From: an uncultured Holophagaceae bacterium
Lineage (GTDB): Bacteria; Acidobacteriota; Holophagae; Holophagales; Holophagaceae
NCBI GenBank assembly: GCA_903890595.1
Contig: CAITBU010000053.1
Location: 1 to 43,567 of the forward strand
DNA length: 43,567 bases
Direction of reading: 5' to 3'
Shown piece after piece: positions 7,555-15,233 of the stretch. The notes below the pieces were generated by a model. It was not told where the DNA came from. It saw only the letters and a program-made list of their open reading frames with translations, and searched no databases. Position numbers and translations under genes: made by a program. Numbering within the stretch: position 1 is the first letter of the stretch; each line of letters begins with the position of its first letter.

Positions 7555-9105
7555 CTACTTGACCCAACCCTTGACCTGGAAGGGGAGCCCTTGAGGAGCC
7601 TTGGCTGTGCCGCCATCCACCCAGGCTGTCCAGGCGCTGCTCAGGATGCGAATCGCGTTACCCGTGGCGGCTGATCCGATAACCACCCGAGGCACCATGT
7701 AGACGCCGCTGGTATGGCCACCCCGGTATTCCACCCAATAGGTGCCCTGGGGCAGGGCAATGCCAAGTCCCTTGCAGCTGATGTTGTACAGGGAGCGCGT
7801 GCCGTCCGTGGCAATGGTGGTGTCGTTGGTCCGGTAGCCGATCCAGGTGACGGTCGTGGTCCGGTTGGTCGTTGTATCCCCCCAAATCACGGCACTTCCC
7901 GTGACATTGGGTGGTCCATTCCAGATCTGGATGTTGCAGGTGAAGGCCGGTGGCGTCGTGATGGAGCCGCCGGTGAGATAGAGGGAGAAGACGGCCTCAT
8001 CTACCTGCCAGCCAGTGGCATCCGTCACGGTAAAGTCATCTGCGACGGAGAACCCGTTGCCCAGCGCTGCCGTTCCCCCGTTCCCCTGAGTCGTCAAGCC
8101 CAGGGTTGTCTGCACCGCGGAAACACCCGCGCCGCCAACCCCAGCGCCGGGGTGGGAGATGAAGCTGTCCTCCACGAGCGCGATGGGATTCCCCACAGTC
8201 AGCTTCGCCTGACGGGTCGTGACATAGCCGGCGGTGTTGGTGACATCGACCTTGTAGAGCTTCCCGGTGTCACCGGTGACGGTGGCGGCCGTCGTGTAAC
8301 TGGCACTGGTGGCACCCGTGATGAGGGTGGTGCCGAGATACCACTTGTAGGTTGGGGCAGGCGTCCCGGTCGCTACGACCGTGAAGGTTGCTGTGGCACC
8401 GGGCAGAACAAAGGCATCGGAGGGCTGGGTGGTGATTGTCGGCTTAACTGCGTAGGTGATGTCCACCACGGACAGGACAGCCTCCAGGCTGGTCACGGTA
8501 CCGACGCTGTTCACGACATTTACGGTGTAGATGTTTCCGGTATCCGAAACCGCCGCGGCGGTATTCGTGTAAGAGGCGCTGGTGGCGCCCGTGATGTTCG
8601 TGCTGTTCTTCTTCCACTGGTAGGTGGGCGTGGGCTTGCCTGTGGCCACCACCGTGAAGGTGGCTGGCGAACCCGAGTTCACAGTGACGGACCGAGGCTG
8701 GGTGGTGATCTCAGGCAGGGAATTCACGGTGAGTGTGGCGGCAGTCGAAGTCACGGAAGCGACTGGATTGGAGACGGTGACGGTGTAGCTGCCCTCATCG
8801 GTGGACTGGGCGCTGGTTACCGCGTAGCTGCTGGCGTTCGCACCCGTAATGGCGATGCCGCTTTTGAACCACTGGTAGTTCAGCGGCGTCCCGGTGGCAG
8901 TCACCACCGTAAGGGTGGCGGCGGAACCCTTGGTGACGGTCACGCTCGCAGGCTGCGTGCCAATCGTCGGGGCGATCATGAAGGGCGCTGCGGGCTGGGC
9001 ATCCGTCGCGGTGAAATTGGTGCACCCGAGCGTGATGGCCGCCATGCCGAGAGCGGCGAGCAGGGCAGTCAGCCTGATGGGCGAGGTTGCGCGGGGGGTA
9101 CGCAT
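7555..9105 (-). CDS. secreted lipoprotein with three Ig-like repeats
   Basis: This encodes 516 residues. The signal sequence ends near TLGC, a reasonable lipobox with Cys around residue 28. Three Ig-like domains follow (roughly 43-130, 131-215, 216-305), each with the signature ITTQP...G..ATFTVVATG.P.PTY.W......ITGATSASY and ending in a VTN/VSN strand. The C-terminal region of about 200 residues (DDFTV...W.VDEAVFSLY; YWVEYRGGH) looks like another beta-sandwich that I could not name. The ATG at 9105 has GGAGGT seven bases upstream, which decides it over an in-frame start at 9147. It probably sits on the cell surface, binding polymer or mediating adhesion. It is divergent from the Ntn hydrolase, with motif copy 2 about 200 bases upstream. 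Confidence 0.8.
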   Translation of the reverse strand: MRTPRATSPIRLTALLAALGMAAITLGCTNFTATDAQPAAPFMIAPTIGTQPASVTVTKGSAATLTVVTATGTPLNYQWFKSGIAITGANASSYAVTSAQSTDEGSYTVTVSNPVASVTSTAATLTVNSLPEITTQPRSVTVNSGSPATFTVVATGKPTPTYQWKKNSTNITGATSASYTNTAAAVSDTGNIYTVNVVNSVGTVTSLEAVLSVVDITYAVKPTITTQPSDAFVLPGATATFTVVATGTPAPTYKWYLGTTLITGATSASYTTAATVTGDTGKLYKVDVTNTAGYVTTRQAKLTVGNPIALVEDSFISHPGAGVGGAGVSAVQTTLGLTTQGNGGTAALGNGFSVADDFTVTDATGWQVDEAVFSLYLTGGSITTPPAFTCNIQIWNGPPNVTGSAVIWGDTTTNRTTTVTWIGYRTNDTTIATDGTRSLYNISCKGLGIALPQGTYWVEYRGGHTSGVYMVPRVVIGSAATGNAIRILSSAWTAWVDGGTAKAPQGLPFQVKGWVK

Positions 9106-9311
9106 GGGGTGACCTCCAGGAATGATCGGCTGCGGGTGATCTCGCATTCAAGGCGCACCCTAACCAGATCGCGGGACAGTGCATGAAAGGAGCGAAGAGC
9201 ATCAGCCTGCAAAGTTCTCTGGCTGCCAGCAACCCTCTGCCTCGCAACAAGCAGGCTTCGGGATGGAATTGATTCAAAGAGACTTTCAAGGCCTGAGTTT
9301 GGGATAGGAGA

Positions 9312-9334
9312 CGGTTAAATCCTGTTAAGTTTTC
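9312..9334 (+). promoter_or_regulatory. repeated operator-like motif, copy 2
   Basis: CGGTTAA-AT-CCTGTTAA followed by GTTTTC: tandem GTTAA half-sites at 10-base period, 21 of 23 positions identical to copy 1. It lies in the 269-base divergent gap between the Ig-repeat lipoprotein and the secreted Ntn hydrolase, about 40 bases before the preferred hydrolase start. I saw nothing else of note in that gap. Confidence 0.65.
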
Positions 9335-9374
9335 AGCTCACTCGTATTCCATGGGAGCCGCCTTGAGCGTCTGC

Positions 9375-10238
9375 ATGCCACCCTCCCCCCACCTCCTCCG
9401 CTGGCGGATTCTGCCCCTCCTGGTGTTCCTGCTCGCTTCTGAAACAGCCAGCGCTTGCACCCTGTACGCAGCTCACGGCGCCCGTGTGGCTGGAGGCGGC
9501 ACCCTCATCGTGAAGGTACGTGACTGGACTCCAGGCGACCACCAAGTGCTCGAGCGGGTCACGCCTCCCAGGGGTTACTCCTACTACGCCCTGGTCACGG
9601 AGGGCGAGGATCCCGGCATCAAAGCAGGAGTCAACGAGCGGGGCCTGGTGGTGGAGAGCGCCACCGCCAGCAGCATCCCCAAGCCGGATCGCCAGGAGCC
9701 CGAGTCCACGATGGGTCTGCTGCGCAAATTGCTCGCGGAGTGCGCCACTGTGGACGATGTGCTGGCGAGAAAAGCCCTCTTCCGCGGGCCGCGCTTCCTG
9801 CTGGTGGCCGACGCGACCCAGGTCGCCTGCATTGAGATTGGACCCCTGGGCCAGGTGCGGGTGGACATTACTCGGGACGGCGTCGCCGCCCACACCAACC
9901 ACTACCTGCCCGGTGCGCTGAGCGGAGCCAACCAGAAGACCCCCGGAGCCAGTAGCCTCTCCCGCTTCAACCGAATCAAGGAGCTGCTGGAGGCGAAGAC
10001 CCCCCACACCATGGACGGCTTCCTGGGCTTCTCCCGGGACCGTCATGCGGGACCCGACCTGAGCATCTTCCGGACGGGTCTCAAGCCCACGGGCACCCGC
10101 ACCATGTCGGTGTGGGCCGTGCGACTTAAGCCGGGCGGCGGCGCGGAAATCGTCGTGCGTCTGCTCAACGCGGGGCAACCCGAGGTGCTCGTCCGGCGCG
10201 ACTTTGCTGAGATCTTCCGGAAGGACCCCGTCCGCTAA
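9375..10238 (+). CDS. secreted Ntn-type linear amide C-N hydrolase (choloylglycine hydrolase/C45-like)
   Basis: This encodes 287 residues. A signal peptide ending in ETASA is followed immediately by Cys28 and TLYAAHGARVAGGGTL, then KVRDW, GVNERGLVVES and THTNHYLPGAL-like blocks (here AHTNHYLPG). This is the order seen in N-terminal-nucleophile amidases of the choloylglycine hydrolase and acyl-CoA:6-APA acyltransferase groups. If signal peptidase cuts after ASA, the catalytic Cys becomes the mature N-terminus directly. It should cleave an amide bond outside the cytoplasm, but the substrate is unknown. An upstream ATG at 9351 is possible; neither start has a good ribosome site. I prefer 9375 because the signal peptide is then of normal length and the spacing to motif copy 2 matches the other copies. 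Its stop overlaps that of the next gene tail-to-tail. Confidence 0.75.
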   Translation: MPPSPHLLRWRILPLLVFLLASETASACTLYAAHGARVAGGGTLIVKVRDWTPGDHQVLERVTPPRGYSYYALVTEGEDPGIKAGVNERGLVVESATASSIPKPDRQEPESTMGLLRKLLAECATVDDVLARKALFRGPRFLLVADATQVACIEIGPLGQVRVDITRDGVAAHTNHYLPGALSGANQKTPGASSLSRFNRIKELLEAKTPHTMDGFLGFSRDRHAGPDLSIFRTGLKPTGTRTMSVWAVRLKPGGGAEIVVRLLNAGQPEVLVRRDFAEIFRKDPVR

Positions 10239-11086
10239 GGCAGTGCCCCCGTGGCCTGCAGGTGGGACTTGATGGCCGCTGCCATCCCGGCGGCAGTCGC
10301 TGCAGTGGCGGAGCTGGGCGAGCGGAAGCTTAGTCCGAACTCCAGCTGCACCGCGTTCAGGCGATTTGGCGCCGCTTCGGGAAACCCATAGGCCTGTACG
10401 ATGTAGCCGCCCGTAAAGGAGGCATGTTCGCCCGTGGCGCTGGTACCGGGATTGACCGGCAGACTCCGCGCCAGCATCTCTGTTACCAGTCCGTTGGGTG
10501 CCGTTCGATAGAGCGTTGGTAGAGCGGCAGTATTGCCGTTCTGGGTGCCCCGATAGATGAGATTCGAGGTGGTTCCCTGCCCGTGGACATCGATGAGGAT
10601 GGCGCCTGTCGAAGACTGTGCCTTGGCGGCATTCACGGCGGTCTGGATGGCCGTGTGATAGAAGGCATAGATGGGAGCTACCGTTGCTGTTTCATAGGCC
10701 TCCGCAGCACTCCGATTGAAGTCCACATACTTCCGGCTCACCTGGGACGCCACCAGATGTGCCTTCTTGCCGGTCAGTGCGAAGAGCTGACTCTGGATCG
10801 CAAGGCCGAGCTCGTACGTGTTCGTGTCGAGCACGGTGGTGGCATCCGTTGCGACCCGCTCTGGCACACCGGGTAACACGGCTGATCCACCATGTGGAAC
10901 TGAGAGCACCACCGGCAGGGTCCCGCTTTCCACCAGGACGTAACTGGCTGGGCTCAGTGGATCGATCTTGACTGCGTTCCCAGCCCCACTTCCAGCGCCA
11001 CCACAGGCGGCACCCGCCAGGACGGCTGTAAGCAGGGAGAACAGTCGAAGGACGCGACGGTGGTTTCGAATAAACGTTTGGATCAT
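10235..11086 (-). CDS. secreted N-formylglutamate amidohydrolase / gamma-PGA hydrolase-like protein (copy 1)
   Basis: This encodes 283 residues. After an export signal with Cys near residue 28 (LAGAAC, an imperfect lipobox), the chain has the family's metal and substrate motifs: SVPHGG (H65), a SRKYVDFNR block (R118, D122, N124, R125), LIDVHGQG (D166, H168) and QLEFGLSFR (E249). The fold family includes cytoplasmic HutG-type N-formylglutamate amidohydrolases and zinc gamma-polyglutamate hydrolases. An exported copy beside a racemase and a CapA fusion fits gamma-glutamyl amide cleavage better than histidine catabolism. The ATG at 11086 has AGGA eight bases upstream and is preferred to one ten codons earlier. 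It is divergent from the racemase gene, with motif copy 3 between them. Confidence 0.78.
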   Translation of the reverse strand: MIQTFIRNHRRVLRLFSLLTAVLAGAACGGAGSGAGNAVKIDPLSPASYVLVESGTLPVVLSVPHGGSAVLPGVPERVATDATTVLDTNTYELGLAIQSQLFALTGKKAHLVASQVSRKYVDFNRSAAEAYETATVAPIYAFYHTAIQTAVNAAKAQSSTGAILIDVHGQGTTSNLIYRGTQNGNTAALPTLYRTAPNGLVTEMLARSLPVNPGTSATGEHASFTGGYIVQAYGFPEAAPNRLNAVQLEFGLSFRSPSSATAATAAGMAAAIKSHLQATGALP

Positions 11087-11121
11087 TTTGGGTGTCCTCG
11101 GGCAGGTGGCCCGCAAGCCTT

Positions 11122-11144
11122 CGGAAATTAACAGGGATTAACCG
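11122..11144 (-). promoter_or_regulatory. repeated operator-like motif, copy 3
   Basis: On the minus strand CGGTTAA-TC-CCTGTTAA is followed by TTTCC. It has the same 15 fixed core positions and 10-base GTTAA period as copies 1 and 2. It lies between the divergent amidohydrolase copy 1 (start 11086, about 42 bases away) and the exported racemase (start 11221), so it could serve both. Confidence 0.65.
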
Positions 11145-11220
11145 GCCTGTGGCACACACTTCTTCATCCGCCATTCATCCAGGGGCGGCTCTGAACCCGT
11201 GTCGGAAGAAGGGTGACTGC

Positions 11221-12258
11221 ATGACCAACTGGCTTAGAAAACACCTCCACTTCAGCGCAATCTGGCTGGTCGTCGGGCTCCTCCTGCTCGTCCTTCCGCT
11301 GGGCGCTCAAGAGGACATTTCGGCACTTCGGAAGCGCCTCGAAGCCAAAGCGTCGGTCACCATCCTCGTCACGGATTCCGGTCTGGGTGGCCTCTCTGTG
11401 GTGGCCGGAATCGAAGAGCGGGCCCGGGCCAGCCGTACCTTCAGAAAGGTTCGCCTGGTGTTCGTCAACGCCATGCCAACAGCCAAGAAGGGCTACAACA
11501 AGATGTCCCCGGAGGAAAAGGTCAGCGTGTTCAACGACGCGCTGAAGGCCATGGCTACCCGGTTTAAGCCGGATGCCATCCTGATCGCCTGCAACACTCT
11601 GAGCGTCGTCTATCCCGACACGCCCTTTGCACGCACCACCAAGGTCCCGATCGTTGGCATTGTCGGCCTTGGGATCGACATGATTGCCGAGTCCCTCGTC
11701 CGCACGCCCAAGAGCGTCGCCATGATCTATGGGACGGAGACCACGATTGAGTCCAATGCCTACCGCGATGGGCTGGTGAAGAAGGGCATTCCACTAGAGC
11801 GCATCGTGTCGGTGCCTTGCTCTGGACTGGCCATCAAGATTCAGAACGATGCAGCCAGCGAGGCCGTGAAAGTGGCCATCAACGGCTTCGTTCGCGCCGG
11901 CATGACCACACGGCCCACCCCTGACGCCAAGGTTGTGGTCGGGCTCTGCTGCACGCACTATGGCTATTCCAGCACCCTCTTTTCGACGAGCACGCTGGAG
12001 GCGGGGGCCGCTGCGGTGGAGTTGGTCGACCCCAACATTCGGATGAGTGCACTCCTCTTCAGGCCGAAGCCCACCCGCAGGTACCCACGGGTGAACACCG
12101 CGGTGGAGGTCTTCTCCCGGGGCGAGCTCCTTCCGGAAGCCCGAAAGAACATCGGTGATCTGGTCCGGCCTGCCTCCCCGAAAACAGCCGAGGCACTCCT
12201 TGGCTACACCCATGATCCGGAGCTCTGGGCTTATCCGAGCCCCACCGTCCCCAAGTAA
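11221..12258 (+). CDS. exported glutamate (Asp/Glu) racemase-like protein
   Basis: This encodes 345 residues. An N-terminal signal sequence (WLRKHLHFSAIWLVVGLLLL, cleavage near LGA-Q30) precedes a complete MurI-like Asp/Glu racemase core: TDSGLGGLSV (D52, S53), IACNT (C124) and GLCCTHYG (C244, H246). The two catalytic cysteines of cofactor-independent racemases are therefore present. Housekeeping MurI has no signal peptide and is about 260-280 residues; the extra length here is the signal and a C-terminal tail. The expected reaction is D-Glu/L-Glu interconversion in the periplasm. The ATG at 11221 gives the signal peptide and has AGAAGG upstream; longer in-frame starts destroy it. It is 50 bases ahead of amidohydrolase copy 2, probably one operon. 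Confidence 0.82.
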   Translation: MTNWLRKHLHFSAIWLVVGLLLLVLPLGAQEDISALRKRLEAKASVTILVTDSGLGGLSVVAGIEERARASRTFRKVRLVFVNAMPTAKKGYNKMSPEEKVSVFNDALKAMATRFKPDAILIACNTLSVVYPDTPFARTTKVPIVGIVGLGIDMIAESLVRTPKSVAMIYGTETTIESNAYRDGLVKKGIPLERIVSVPCSGLAIKIQNDAASEAVKVAINGFVRAGMTTRPTPDAKVVVGLCCTHYGYSSTLFSTSTLEAGAAAVELVDPNIRMSALLFRPKPTRRYPRVNTAVEVFSRGELLPEARKNIGDLVRPASPKTAEALLGYTHDPELWAYPSPTVPK

Positions 12259-12308
12259 TCCATGGTCTGATTTTCTCGGACTGATTCCACCAAGCCCAGG
12301 AGTATGGC

Positions 12309-13172
12309 ATGCGCTTACAGCCCGCCCTTTTCGCCACCCGAAGCACGCTGGTGGCCATCCCGCTCCTGGCCTGGACGATCGCCTGCGGACCGGTATCCAC
12401 CCTTCCAACAGGGGTCGTTCAACCGGCCGTGGTGGCCCAGATGGAGTCCCTGGTACACCTCCAAAAGGGTGAATTGCCGATTCTCATCTCGGCTCCCCAT
12501 GGTGGTCGCAAGGACATCCCCGGCTCAAGGCACCGCACGGGCCAGGGTATGGCCACGGGTGGCGCGGGCTTTAGCACTGCCTGGGATGCTGGGACGGAAG
12601 AACTGGCACTGGAACTGGCGGCTGAAGTCCTGCGCCTAACCGGCAAGAAGCCCTACCTCGTGGTGGGCTCGTTCAAGCGCAATTTCCTGGACTGCAACCG
12701 GCCCCCTGCCATCGCCTATTCCGATCCGGCGGCCCGAGCGGTCTACGAGGTCTACCACGGGGCCCTCCGGGAAGACTGCAAGGAAATCGTGACCCGGTTC
12801 GGCAGCGGACTGGTGGTTGATCTGCACCGCCAGGGTACCTCCGCGAACACGGTCTATCGCGGCACGAAAAACGGCAAGAGCGTGACGGCCATGCGGGCCA
12901 AATTCGGCGACGGTATTCACGAAGGACCCGACAGCGTGTTTGGCAGACTCAAGGCCCAGGGGTGGAACGTCCACCCGGACCCCGGCGGCACGGAGCAGTC
13001 CGGATTCTCAGGAGGCTTCATCACCCAGACCTACGGCAGTGAAAGATCACCCACGGATGCCATTCAGTTCGAATTCGGCGCCGACTACTGCAAGTCTGCG
13101 GAGCAGCGTAAGGGCACGGTAAAGGCGCTTGCCTTGGTGCTGGTGGAATTGGCCAAAGGCTACCACCTCTAG
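12309..13172 (+). CDS. secreted N-formylglutamate amidohydrolase / gamma-PGA hydrolase-like protein (copy 2)
   Basis: This encodes 287 residues and is a paralogue of the protein at 10235-11086, with the motifs in the same order: SAPHGG (H64), a SFKRNFLDCNRP block (R124, D128, N130, R131), VVDLHRQG (D171, H173) and QFEFGADY (E255). It has an export signal with Cys26 (WTIAC, not a perfect lipobox). Compared with copy 1 it has an insertion (RKDIPGSRHRTGQG) after the first metal motif, as in classical N-formylglutamate amidohydrolases. AGGAG lies six bases before the ATG. It follows the racemase by 50 bases, suggesting release of glutamate residues that the racemase then equilibrates. It is convergent with the CapA fusion, 69 bases away. 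Confidence 0.78.
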   Translation: MRLQPALFATRSTLVAIPLLAWTIACGPVSTLPTGVVQPAVVAQMESLVHLQKGELPILISAPHGGRKDIPGSRHRTGQGMATGGAGFSTAWDAGTEELALELAAEVLRLTGKKPYLVVGSFKRNFLDCNRPPAIAYSDPAARAVYEVYHGALREDCKEIVTRFGSGLVVDLHRQGTSANTVYRGTKNGKSVTAMRAKFGDGIHEGPDSVFGRLKAQGWNVHPDPGGTEQSGFSGGFITQTYGSERSPTDAIQFEFGADYCKSAEQRKGTVKALALVLVELAKGYHL

Positions 13173-13241
13173 GAACTCGTCCTGATCTGGGAGCACTGCC
13201 CTCGAGCGACCTTGGGCACAGGATTGCAAGGAGACCTCGAT

Positions 13242-15233
13242 CTACCTGAGGGTCAAGCGCACGTAGCGGCCCTCGGGTGTGTTCTCGAACTGGACCTTGT
13301 TGCCCCAGGTCGCGGGCTCCGGGCTGTGCTTCAGCAGGGCAGCCTTGGCCTGATCAAACTCATCGGCAGACACGGGGCGCGGCTGGTACTTGGTCAGAAT
13401 GTTGTCCGAGACGATGGGGTACAGCTCCAGACTCAGGGCGCCAGAAGGTGTCGCCACCAGCACTGCGGGCAGACCGAATGGGTCCACGCCACTCTTGACA
13501 AAGCGGCCAGCCGAGTTGAAGGCAAAGTTGCCAATGGAATAGGCAATCCAGCGGTTCTTGTACTGCTCAATCTCACCCATCATGTGCGCGCCGTGGCCAA
13601 GCACAAGATCCACCCCCGCATCGATGGCGCCATGGGCTGTGGTCGTCTGCTCCGCATTGCGCCATTTGTAGTTCTGTCCCCAGTGGGGAAAGTAGACGAC
13701 GAAGGCATTCGTGTCTGCCTTGCGGATGGTTTCCACCTGACGCTTCAGGATGCCCAGGTCGATGGCCGCCACGCCTGGACGACTGGGCTTGGCATAGAAC
13801 TGGTACTTCGTGTCGTACTCGGCTTCGCGGTACTCGAAGGCGGTGATGACATAGAGGCTAAAGCTCCGACTCCCAACCTGGAAGCTGCGGTGCCAAGGCG
13901 CCCTAGCACCTTCCTCGTTCAGGCCGGCACCGAAGGTCGTAATGCCCTTGGCGGAGAGCGTGGACAAGGTCTGGAGGAGACCTTCCTGGCCGAGGTCAGC
14001 CGTGTGGTTATTCGCCAGTCCGACGACCGTGATGTTGTGGCGCAGCAGGGCGGCGGGAGTCTGGATTGGATCAGCGTAGTGAACATAGTCCTTCTGGCCC
14101 GCGAAGGGTGAAGTCCGGGTCTGGGCCACGGGCGTCTCGAGGTTCGCCACCACGACCTGGGCGGATTTCAGCAGGGGAGCCAGCTTCTCCAGGGAATAAT
14201 CGTAGCCCTTAGCCTTCAGGATGTGTCCCTTGCCGGCCTTTTCGTATTCATCCTGGTAGCTCTCGCCCCAACCAAGATCACCTGCGAACAGCACCCGCAG
14301 GGGGGTGGTGGCCGCCTGGAGACTCGAGGTCGGATTCCCCGCGCCGGCGAAGAGCACCCTTTCGGCATGCACCGACATCTTCTTGTCGTTATGGGGGACA
14401 CCAGGGGCCGTGACCAGCTGCCAGCGAAACGGAACCTTGAGGCGCTCTGCCTGCGTCCGCGCCGCTTCGAAGTAGGCCTTGCCACGGGCGAGGCGGAAGG
14501 CCCCCTGGGCCATGGCGCCGGGGGTTCGCCGGAGCTGCTTGTGGTTGGGATCAATGTCCTGATCGCCCAATAGGATGGTTATGGGTAGGCCAAGGACCTG
14601 TTTGAGGCGGGCATCGTCGCAGACGGTGCCACCCGTGCCATAGGGGAAGGCGATCGCTGGATCAGGGAACATGTACCAGCCCGCATTGGCGCTTACGATA
14701 CGCAGGGCCTTGGCGGTTGGCTTGAAGAAGGCCAGGCGATGTACGAACTGACTTCCAGCGGAGTGGCCGTAGAGGAGATAGCCAGGTGTCGTCAGGTTCA
14801 ACTGCGCGGCGGCTGCATCGAAGATCGGATCGAGATAGGAAAAGGTCCACTGGGCCTCTGGTATTGGCACAGGGAGCTTGTCCTCCTCATTGAAATTTCC
14901 GAAGACATTGCCGAAGTTGTACTGAGAGTCCGAGGGGAAATCGGTCTTTGAGAACTCCGGGCAAAGCAGCACAGCCCCTCGGCGTTCAGCAATCTCGCTC
15001 CAGTCGTCGCGGTAGCGGTCGGCGTCTCGGGTTACACCGTGCATGACCATGAGCACCGGCGCATCCGGTTTGCAGTTGGCGGGCACGCTGTAGAACACCC
15101 GGAGGGGACGCCCCTGGTTGATGGCAGCAGCTCTGAATGTGATGCTGCCTTTCCCAGGCTGAAGGGAAGTGGACGGGCTCTGGGCCCATACAGGCAGGAC
15201 GAGAAGGAGAGCGGTGAGACAGGCCAGCTTCAT
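13242..15233 (-). CDS. secreted alpha/beta-hydrolase fused to CapA-type (PGA_cap) metallophosphatase-like domain
   Basis: This encodes 663 residues. A signal peptide (1-17) is followed by an alpha/beta-hydrolase of the feruloyl-esterase/PHB-depolymerase type (about 28-295): VMHGVTRDADRY oxyanion region, GHSAG nucleophile S158, acid in GDQDID (224-228) and H281. The second domain (about 310-655) has the metal-site motifs of CapA/PgsA-like proteins: FAGDLGWG (D319), NLETP (N364, E366), ANNHTADLG (N408-H410), HWGQ (H517) and GHGAH (H547, H550). CapA proteins take part in poly-gamma-glutamate synthesis or anchoring in Bacillus, and other members are hydrolases. Here export and context favour degradation. 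The gene overlaps the M20 peptidase stop by 4 bases (ATGA), indicating translational coupling. There is no sign of a frameshift at the junction. Confidence 0.85.
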   Translation of the reverse strand: MKLACLTALLLVLPVWAQSPSTSLQPGKGSITFRAAAINQGRPLRVFYSVPANCKPDAPVLMVMHGVTRDADRYRDDWSEIAERRGAVLLCPEFSKTDFPSDSQYNFGNVFGNFNEEDKLPVPIPEAQWTFSYLDPIFDAAAAQLNLTTPGYLLYGHSAGSQFVHRLAFFKPTAKALRIVSANAGWYMFPDPAIAFPYGTGGTVCDDARLKQVLGLPITILLGDQDIDPNHKQLRRTPGAMAQGAFRLARGKAYFEAARTQAERLKVPFRWQLVTAPGVPHNDKKMSVHAERVLFAGAGNPTSSLQAATTPLRVLFAGDLGWGESYQDEYEKAGKGHILKAKGYDYSLEKLAPLLKSAQVVVANLETPVAQTRTSPFAGQKDYVHYADPIQTPAALLRHNITVVGLANNHTADLGQEGLLQTLSTLSAKGITTFGAGLNEEGARAPWHRSFQVGSRSFSLYVITAFEYREAEYDTKYQFYAKPSRPGVAAIDLGILKRQVETIRKADTNAFVVYFPHWGQNYKWRNAEQTTTAHGAIDAGVDLVLGHGAHMMGEIEQYKNRWIAYSIGNFAFNSAGRFVKSGVDPFGLPAVLVATPSGALSLELYPIVSDNILTKYQPRPVSADEFDQAKAALLKHSPEPATWGNKVQFENTPEGRYVRLTLR

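Noticed and set aside
5564..7594. Long plus-strand open frame of 676 codons
   Set aside because: It runs antisense to the sensor kinase and symporter, is rich in Gly, Arg, His and Pro, shows no domain, and is explained by high GC codon structure of the real genes.
8180..9000. Nucleotide tandem repeat in the Ig lipoprotein gene
   Set aside because: The repeats are protein-level Ig domains with diverged DNA; no exact nucleotide array or CRISPR-like spacing is present.
10235..13172. Assignment of the two amidohydrolases to histidine degradation (hutG)
   Set aside because: Both carry export signals and no hut gene is nearby, so a cytoplasmic N-formylglutamate step is unlikely.
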